From Maritimibacter harenae (GTDB lineage Bacteria > Pseudomonadota > Alphaproteobacteria > Rhodobacterales > Rhodobacteraceae), in contig NZ_WTUX01000017.1 of assembly GCF_009882975.1 (NCBI RefSeq), positions 200,641 to 264,640 of the forward strand: DNA of 64,000 nucleotides, written 5' to 3'. Positions 60,093 through 64,000 of this stretch are shown in pieces. The first letter of the stretch is position 1. The number at the start of each line of letters is the position of its first letter. A program made the translations under genes and the position numbers. The notes beneath the pieces were generated by a model. It had not been told where the DNA came from, did not search any database, and saw only the letters and a program-made list of their open reading frames with translations.

Positions 60093-61127
60093 TCACGCGC
60101 TTGTGCGGAGTGTTTCGATCAACCCTGCCATGTCATCAGGCAAACGCGCTTCGAAGCGCAGCTGTTCCTTTGTGACCGGGTGGATGAACCCCAACGTGGC
60201 CGCGTGAAGCGCCTGTCTGGCGAAGCTGCGGACGGCCTCGGCCGCCTCGACCCCGAGCGCCTTTTCACTGGGTTTACGGCGCCCCCCATATGTCGGATCA
60301 CCGACCAGCCCATGCCCCACATGCGCCATGTGGACGCGGATCTGGTGCGTGCGCCCGGTCTCGAGCCAGCAATCCACCAGCGCCACCGAGGGCGGCACCC
60401 CGTAGATGTCCACCACCCGCGCCCGGGTCACCGCGTGGCGCCCGCCCGACCAGACAACCGCCTGTTTCTGCCGGTCGGTCTTGTGGCGGGCAAGCTGGGT
60501 CGTGATCTTGACCACGCCCCCCGTCTCGAAGCTCACGCCCCGCACGCCCTTCAGCCGCGGGTCCGCCCGGTCCGGCACGCCGTAGACAAGGGCGCGGTAG
60601 TGGCGCTCCACGCTGTGTTTTTCGAATTGCGCGGCAAGCCCGTGGTGCGCCGCGTCCGACTTGGCCACCACGAGGAGACCCGACGTGTCCTTGTCGATCC
60701 GGTGCACGATGCCCGGCCGCTTCTCGCCCCCGACGCCCGACAGCTCGTCGCCGCAATGGTGCAGGAGCGCGTTGACCAGCGTGCCACCAGGCGTGCCCGG
60801 CGCCGGGTGCACCACCATGCCGGCGGGCTTGTTGACCACGACGAGGTGCGCGTCCTCGTAGACCACCTCGAGCGGGATCGCCTCGGGCGCCATGTGGCTT
60901 TCCTCGGCCGCCGGCACCGTGATCTCGATTACGTCGCCCTCGGCGACCTTCGCCTTGGCATCGCTCAGCACCGCGCCGTCGCGCACCACGGCGCCTTCAG
61001 CGATCAGCCGGGCCAGCCGCGAGCGCGACAGGTTCGCTTCCTCTGGTACATCGCGGGCCAGTGCCTTATCAAGCCGGTTGGGCGGATTGGGCCCGATCGC
61101 GACGACGACAGGGACGGTGATGGACAT
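60093..61127 (-). CDS. rluD: 23S rRNA pseudouridine synthase RluD
   Basis: A 344-residue RluA/RluD-family enzyme. The N-terminal S4 domain (LSRSRLARLIAEGAVVRDG, about 33-51) is followed by the catalytic domain with the aspartate in GIVHRIDKDTSGLLVVAKSD (about 145-164) and a C-terminal LETGRTHQIRVHMAHVGHGLVGDPTYGG. RluD modifies three uridines in helix 69 of 23S rRNA; related RluC/RluA are less likely given the S4 domain and length. Its start overlaps, head to head, the start of the small membrane protein on the plus strand. Confidence 0.92.
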   Translation of the reverse strand: MSITVPVVVAIGPNPPNRLDKALARDVPEEANLSRSRLARLIAEGAVVRDGAVLSDAKAKVAEGDVIEITVPAAEESHMAPEAIPLEVVYEDAHLVVVNKPAGMVVHPAPGTPGGTLVNALLHHCGDELSGVGGEKRPGIVHRIDKDTSGLLVVAKSDAAHHGLAAQFEKHSVERHYRALVYGVPDRADPRLKGVRGVSFETGGVVKITTQLARHKTDRQKQAVVWSGGRHAVTRARVVDIYGVPPSVALVDCWLETGRTHQIRVHMAHVGHGLVGDPTYGGRRKPSEKALGVEAAEAVRSFARQALHAATLGFIHPVTKEQLRFEARLPDDMAGLIETLRTSA

Positions 61128-61431
61128 GGACGAGACTCCCGGCCCGGGCGTTGATACCGGGCTCGTGCGCTACCTGAAATGGCTGGTGACGACACTGACC
61201 GTCACGATGATCGTCGGGCTTGTAGTCCTGATCACGCTGGTTGTCATGCGTTTCAATGCACCCGCCACCGTCGCGATGCCCGAAACCATCACCCTGCCCG
61301 AAGGCGTCTCGGCCCGCGCCGTGACACGCGGACCCGACTGGATCGGCGTGGTGACCGACGACGACCGCTTCCTGGTCTACGCCCCCGACGGCACCACCCT
61401 GCGCCAGAGCGTGGCGATCGCGACCGATTGA
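61120..61431 (+). CDS. Small bitopic membrane protein (DUF6476-like)
   Basis: A 103-residue protein with one transmembrane helix (WLVTTLTVTMIVGLVVLITLVVM, about residues 21-43) and a ~60-residue periplasmic part (ITLPEGVSARAVTRGPDWIGVVTDDDRFLVYAPDG) that looks like a small beta domain. AGGG lies six bases before the ATG at 61120; ATG at 61126 is also possible. Its 5' end overlaps that of rluD on the other strand by 8 bp. Function unknown; the family name is a tentative recognition. Confidence 0.75.
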   Translation: MDMDETPGPGVDTGLVRYLKWLVTTLTVTMIVGLVVLITLVVMRFNAPATVAMPETITLPEGVSARAVTRGPDWIGVVTDDDRFLVYAPDGTTLRQSVAIATD

Positions 61432-61536
61432 CCGCCGGTCAGGACAGGCCCGGCCAAGTGGCCTTGAAGAACCGGGCCCGGACGCATCACGACGGCCCCG
61501 AACGGGGCCCCGGATCACGCGATGTGAGGGAGAGAA

Positions 61537-61613
61537 TGGTACCGCCTCCCCGGCTCGAACGGGGGACCTCTTGATCCACAATCAAGCGCTCTAACCTACT
61601 GAGCTAAGGCGGC
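61537..61613 (-). tRNA. tRNA-His (GTG), alphaproteobacterial type
   Basis: A 77-nt cloverleaf including an encoded CCA. The acceptor stem starts GCCGCCT, the D arm contains AGCTCAGTAGGTTAGAGC, the anticodon stem-loop is CTTGA-TTGTGGA-TCAAG with anticodon GTG (61577-61579), and the T arm contains GTTCGAGCC. There is no G at -1 in the DNA (T instead), the discriminator base 73 is A, and position 1:72 is G:U. These features are those of the derived tRNA-His of many Alphaproteobacteria. Confidence 0.95.
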
Positions 61614-61717
61614 ACTGGAGCGCCGTTTAGCGCTCTGATCCGGGCAATGCAAGAGGCCGGACTTGAAAAACGTCGGGCCCGGGCGTAACTCACGGCCAAC
61701 CTCAGAGGAGCCGCGCC

Positions 61718-61933
61718 ATGGGCATCAATTCCGAAACCGACATCTCCGCCAACCTGCAGATCGGGCCCACCACGCTGGGCATGGTGCGCATCTACATCGA
61801 AGGCACCGGCATCGACCTGCCGATGGACTTCGACCCCGACGAGGCGATCGAGATCGCCGAGGAAATCAAGGCCGCCGCCGAGCAGGCTCGACGCATGGGC
61901 AGCACCGGGAAATCAAAGCGCAAGGGGCGCTAG
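61718..61933 (+). CDS. Small acidic conserved protein (DUF6324-like)
   Basis: A 71-residue protein beginning MGINSETDISANLQIGPTTL and containing GMVRIYIEGTGIDLPMDFDPDEAIEIAEEIKAAAEQAR, then a basic tail. The pattern (short beta strands then an acidic helix) recurs in many Rhodobacteraceae genomes; the family number is recalled, not checked. GAGGAGCC gives a good RBS. Function unknown. It converges with the MmcB-like gene, six bases apart. Confidence 0.65.
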   Translation: MGINSETDISANLQIGPTTLGMVRIYIEGTGIDLPMDFDPDEAIEIAEEIKAAAEQARRMGSTGKSKRKGR

Positions 61934-61939
61934 GCCCCG

Positions 61940-62398
61940 TCACGCTTCCGGCCCGGTCAACGCGGGCACGCCCGGATCCCGGTAGCCCTGCAGGCGCCGC
62001 GCCCCGTCGCGCGCGAACTTGAGCGTCAGCTTCTTTCGCCGCGCAGGCGCCAGCTTCGTTTCCGGCCCCATGCGCAGGATCTCGGCGTCATAGGAGTCGG
62101 CAATGATCAGCCCTGTCTCGGCGGGCAGAAGGTCCTGCGGGAAATCGCCATCCACCGCCCAGAAGAACCGGTCGCAGAACTCCAGGTAGCCCTGCCATTT
62201 CTGGTCCGACAGGTAATCGGCGCGCGACGACTTGCACTCGACCACCCAGATTTCGCCCCCCGGCCCCAACGCGTAGACATCGGTGCGCAGACCGCGCCGC
62301 GGCACGAATTCCTCGAGACAGGCGAAATCGTTGCGCCGCAGGTAGCGCGCCACGCCGCGCGCCAGGAGCTGGCCGGGTTGAAGCTGGGCATCGTCCAT
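61940..62398 (-). CDS. mmcB: MmcB-family DNA repair-associated protein
   Basis: A 152-residue protein with a PD-(D/E)xK-like core: LRTDVYALGPGGEIWVVECKSSRADYLSDQKWQGYLEFCDRFFWAVDGDFP, with the Asp and the E-x-K spaced as in this fold. MmcB of Caulobacter belongs to the damage-inducible set acting with ImuB/DnaE2 in repair or mutagenesis. Start at 62398 (MDDAQLQPG) is preferred to the longer in-frame start at 62464. A role in the SOS response is inferred from the family; no LexA box was identified with confidence in the upstream region. Confidence 0.83.
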   Translation of the reverse strand: MDDAQLQPGQLLARGVARYLRRNDFACLEEFVPRRGLRTDVYALGPGGEIWVVECKSSRADYLSDQKWQGYLEFCDRFFWAVDGDFPQDLLPAETGLIIADSYDAEILRMGPETKLAPARRKKLTLKFARDGARRLQGYRDPGVPALTGPEA

Positions 62399-62504
62399 GG
62401 GCGCAGAATGAACAATTGGTGAACATTTCGCAAGGGGCGGCCAGCGCCCGCCCCGCCGCGACACGCCCCCTTGTGTGATCCGGACATGGGGCCTATTTGC
62501 AGTC

Positions 62505-62712
62505 TTGGCGGTCTGCCCTTCTCGTCAGACGGGAACATTCCAGTGGCCTTAAGCAAATCCGAGGGAGCTGGCTCTGTCCGGATCGTGGTTCGGTTACCCG
62601 GCGCCCACCTGTACATACAGGTCCTCGGGAATGCGCTTCCCAGACGGTTGCAGGCGGTCCCGCCACTTCACAGGCTCCTCCCGATCCTTCGGGGGGAGCC
62701 TTGTGTTTCCAG
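62505..62712 (+). ncRNA. Structured small RNA, possibly 6S RNA (ssrS)
   Basis: About 200 nt with no credible protein but many helices: GTCTG...CAGAC near the 5' end, ATCCG...CGGAT with an inner GAG/CTC stem (about 62557-62583), ACCTGT-ACAT-ACAGGT (62607-62622, flanked by CCCG/CGGG), GGGAA-TGCGC-TTCCC (62627-62641) and a final terminator. A promoter-like TTGTGT...CTATTT precedes it at about 62472-62499. Size, a long irregular fold and the GCCTTAAG and CCCACCTG segments suggest 6S RNA, but this is from memory of family style and not confirmed. The 5' end is approximate. Confidence 0.55.
62669..62711 (+). terminator. Strong terminator of the structured RNA
   Basis: AGGCTCCTCCCG-ATCCTT-CGGGGGGAGCCT forms a 12-bp stem with one G-U pair and a 6-base loop, followed by TGTGTTT. 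It marks the 3' end of the plus-strand RNA, since no plus-strand protein gene ends here. Confidence 0.75.
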
Positions 62713-62786
62713 CACTTGAGAGACGAAAACGCGCCACCCCGGCCCTTCACGGACCCGGATGGCGAAGCGGCTGAAGGCCCGGCAGC

Positions 62787-63098
62787 CTACCGGCCGCGGC
62801 GCGTGGGCGCGACCGCCTCGACGCGGGCCGGGATGCGCGTGGCCACCGGCCGGCGCTTGCCGCCGCGCGGTCCCGCGTCGTCGCCCATGCGCATGATGGC
62901 GATGGCGAACTGCACGCCGGAAAACACGACCGCGTTGCCGAAGAACAGCATCGCGACGGCCATGATGCCCACGTCGGAATGGGTCACGAGATGCCAGAGG
63001 TTGCCCACGTTCATCCACAGGAGCAGCCCCACGAAGACTCCGGCAAGGCCGAAACCGATCAGGACATGGCGGATATACATCGAAACGAGCTTGGGCAT
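62787..63098 (-). CDS. Small two-helix membrane protein
   Basis: A 103-residue protein beginning MPKLVSMYIRHVLIGFGLAG. Two hydrophobic helices (about residues 10-32 and 42-70) are separated by WHLVTHSD; the C-terminal 35 residues are basic and Arg/Pro-rich (GKRRPVATRIPARVEAVAPTRRGR), a probable cytoplasmic tail. AGGAGG precedes the ATG at 63098. No family name was recognised with confidence. It lies downstream of nusB on the same strand, but a gene-end repeat element separates them. Confidence 0.75.
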   Translation of the reverse strand: MPKLVSMYIRHVLIGFGLAGVFVGLLLWMNVGNLWHLVTHSDVGIMAVAMLFFGNAVVFSGVQFAIAIMRMGDDAGPRGGKRRPVATRIPARVEAVAPTRRGR

Positions 63099-63186
63099 GG
63101 CAGCACCTCCTGCCCATGAAGATAGCACTCGTGCGCCGGATTCCAAATGCACGGGTCTCGCACCCTGCCCGAATGGGCGTCGGTCC

Positions 63187-63256
63187 GCCCTTCTTCGTTT
63201 TGAAAATACCTCAGGGGAGTCGCGCCCGCGGCGCGACGGGGACAGCGTCCCCGGCG
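63187..63256. repeat. Gene-end repeat element, copy 4
   Basis: TTCTTCGTTT and GAAAATACCTC (63191-63212) followed by GTCGCGCC-CGC-GGCGCGAC and GGGGAC-AGC-GTCCCC hairpins. It lies just downstream of the nusB stop. Unlike the other copies it is not at a convergent boundary, since the next gene runs the same way as nusB. Confidence 0.7.
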
Positions 63257-63265
63257 GCCCTTGCC

Positions 63266-63742
63266 TCAGAAGGCCTCGGGCCGGGCCTCGCGCGCCATGT
63301 GGTCGAGCACGGCGTTGGTGAACTTGGGCTCCTGGCCATCCGGGAAGAACGCCTTGGCCACATCCACGAACTCCACGATCACCACGCGCGGCGGTGTGTC
63401 CCCGATCATGAGCTCGGCCCCGGCCGCGCGAAAGAGCGCGCGCAGCGTCGGGTCGATGCGCGCGATCGGCCACTTGGCCACCAGGGCACGGTCGGTCATC
63501 TGGTCGATCTTCGCCTGGCTGTCGACGGCGGCCTCGAGCAACGCGCGGAAGAGATCCACGTCGCCCTCCTCGAAGTCGCCTTCCTCGTAGCTCGCCCCGA
63601 ACCGGTGATCCTCGAACTCCTGGCGCACCCGGTCGAGCCCCTGCCCGGCCGCTTCCATCTGGAACAGCGCCTGCACGGCATAGAGCCGCGAGGCGGACCT
63701 CATCCGGCGCTTCAGGTTGTTGGAAATCTCGCGTTCGGTCAT
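63266..63742 (-). CDS. nusB: Transcription antitermination factor NusB
   Basis: A 158-residue all-helical NusB. It begins EREISNNLKRRMRSASRLYAVQALFQME, and has the family RALVAKWPIARIDPTLRALFRAAGAELM and PPRVVIVEFVDVAKAFFPDGQEPKFTNAVLDHMAR. NusB with NusE binds boxA and supports rRNA antitermination. It lies 89 bp downstream of ribH, the usual ribH-nusB pair. Confidence 0.95.
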   Translation of the reverse strand: MTEREISNNLKRRMRSASRLYAVQALFQMEAAGQGLDRVRQEFEDHRFGASYEEGDFEEGDVDLFRALLEAAVDSQAKIDQMTDRALVAKWPIARIDPTLRALFRAAGAELMIGDTPPRVVIVEFVDVAKAFFPDGQEPKFTNAVLDHMAREARPEAF

Positions 63743-63831
63743 GTCACGGAGCCTCGGAGCAGATCAGAGCGCGCTTCTAGTGCAAGCCGGACCGGGGGGA
63801 AACCGGTTTTTGCACCGGACCCCCGAAAGTC

Positions 63832-64000
63832 TCAGGCATTCGGCGGACGGAAGCCGGCGGGCAGCGCGCCGCCCTTCCACTTGCGCGCAAGCGCCACGAG
63901 GTGGAGCGCCGCGGCCGCGGCCCCGCCACCCTTGTTCATCCGGTCGGGATCGGCCCGCACCTCGGCCTGCTCGCGGTTCTCCACCGTCAGGATGCCGTTG
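63832..64000 (-). CDS. ribH: 6,7-dimethyl-8-ribityllumazine synthase, C-terminal part
   Basis: The right window edge cuts this gene; only the last ~55 codons are present. The visible part reads NGILTVENREQAEVRADPDR, then NKGGGAAAAALHLVALARKW, matching the conserved C-terminal helices of lumazine synthase (GILTVEN and KGGEAAxAAL-type). The enzyme makes the riboflavin precursor. Its position directly before nusB agrees with the common ribH-nusB order. Confidence 0.9.
   Translation of the reverse strand, partial: NGILTVENREQAEVRADPDRMNKGGGAAAAALHLVALARKWKGGALPAGFRPPNA

Larger units (their letters stand above)
62399..62786. other. Intergenic region holding a structured RNA
   Basis: Between mmcB and the next protein gene. 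The left 70 bp is the mmcB promoter side. From about 62505 to 62712 the plus strand folds extensively and ends in a strong terminator; see the ncRNA entry. Beyond it, to 62786, nothing distinct was seen apart from GC-rich 3' sequence of the following minus-strand gene. Confidence 0.6.

Noticed and set aside
62497-63321. 274-codon plus-strand frame over the structured RNA
   Set aside because: It runs through a strong terminator and then antisense to the two-helix membrane protein gene; codon pattern is not coding-like.

Overview
The window looks like a chromosomal segment from a Rhodobacteraceae (Roseobacter-group) alphaproteobacterium. The evidence is the uniformly GC-rich coding sequence, a complete Rhodobacter-type gene transfer agent (GTA) cluster, a lipoylated PDH E1-beta, a Suv3-like helicase/S4 protein/FdxA/CarD block, an RpoH-type sigma factor, and a tRNA-His that lacks an encoded G-1 and has A73. 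No integrase, transposase, plasmid function or CRISPR array was seen. Most of the window is core chromosome; the GTA is the main accessory-type block, and its codon use looks like that of its neighbours.

Layout. 1-8.1 kb: the end of a YeeE/YedE transporter, a DUF3422 membrane protein, an ornithine/lysine-type decarboxylase whose ribosome-binding site lies in a hairpin loop, an RluE-type pseudouridine synthase, a pilin-like protein with an Asn/Gly/Asp tail, and the proton-translocating transhydrogenase pntAB. 8.3-15.8 kb: an SDR, a TetR regulator divergent from a two-gene isoquinoline-oxidoreductase-type molybdoenzyme, then a minus-strand group with a D-lyxose isomerase-like cupin, a PuuD-like amidohydrolase and an AidB-like acyl-CoA dehydrogenase. 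16-20.2 kb: an FtsB-like divisome protein followed by pdhABC. 20.3-22.5 kb: a small membrane protein, two separate 22-residue hydrophobic micro-proteins each with its own RBS and terminator, cysE, and a DksA-like zinc-finger protein.

22.5-36.3 kb (minus strand): the GTA structural cluster in canonical order, from small and large terminase through portal, protease, capsid, connectors, tail tube and tape measure to the base-plate/host-specificity proteins. Most junctions are 4-base stop/start overlaps or a few bases, so it probably forms one long transcript. Divergent from it at 36.6 kb is a large bitopic protein whose N-terminus resembles PilM/GspL and whose C-terminus resembles PilP/GspC.

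39.5-50.6 kb: a Kef-type antiporter, cobT and cobS (lower-ligand steps of cobalamin synthesis), carD with a terminator-like element in its leader, fdxA, an Hsp15-like S4 protein, a Suv3-like helicase, a TPR protein, an SCP2 protein with an overlapping lysophospholipase, and a pirin. 50.7-53.7 kb: a three-gene TadE/TadE/TadG-like set. 54-61.4 kb: oligoendopeptidase F, a second DksA-like protein, an anchored M19 dipeptidase, a DUF4389 protein, a Gfo/Idh/MocA oxidoreductase, rpoH, rluD and a small membrane protein. 61.5-64 kb: tRNA-His, a small acidic protein, an MmcB-like nuclease-fold protein, a strongly structured candidate ncRNA (possibly 6S), a small membrane protein, nusB and the C-terminal end of ribH.

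Several non-coding signals stand out: an 8-bp tandem repeat whose unit recurs as a 22-bp palindrome 4 kb away, and at least four copies of a GC-rich double-hairpin element at gene 3' ends. There are also inverted repeats upstream of pdhA and iorA, and a heat-shock-like promoter in front of rpoH. All family calls come from reading the sequence; no database search was run.
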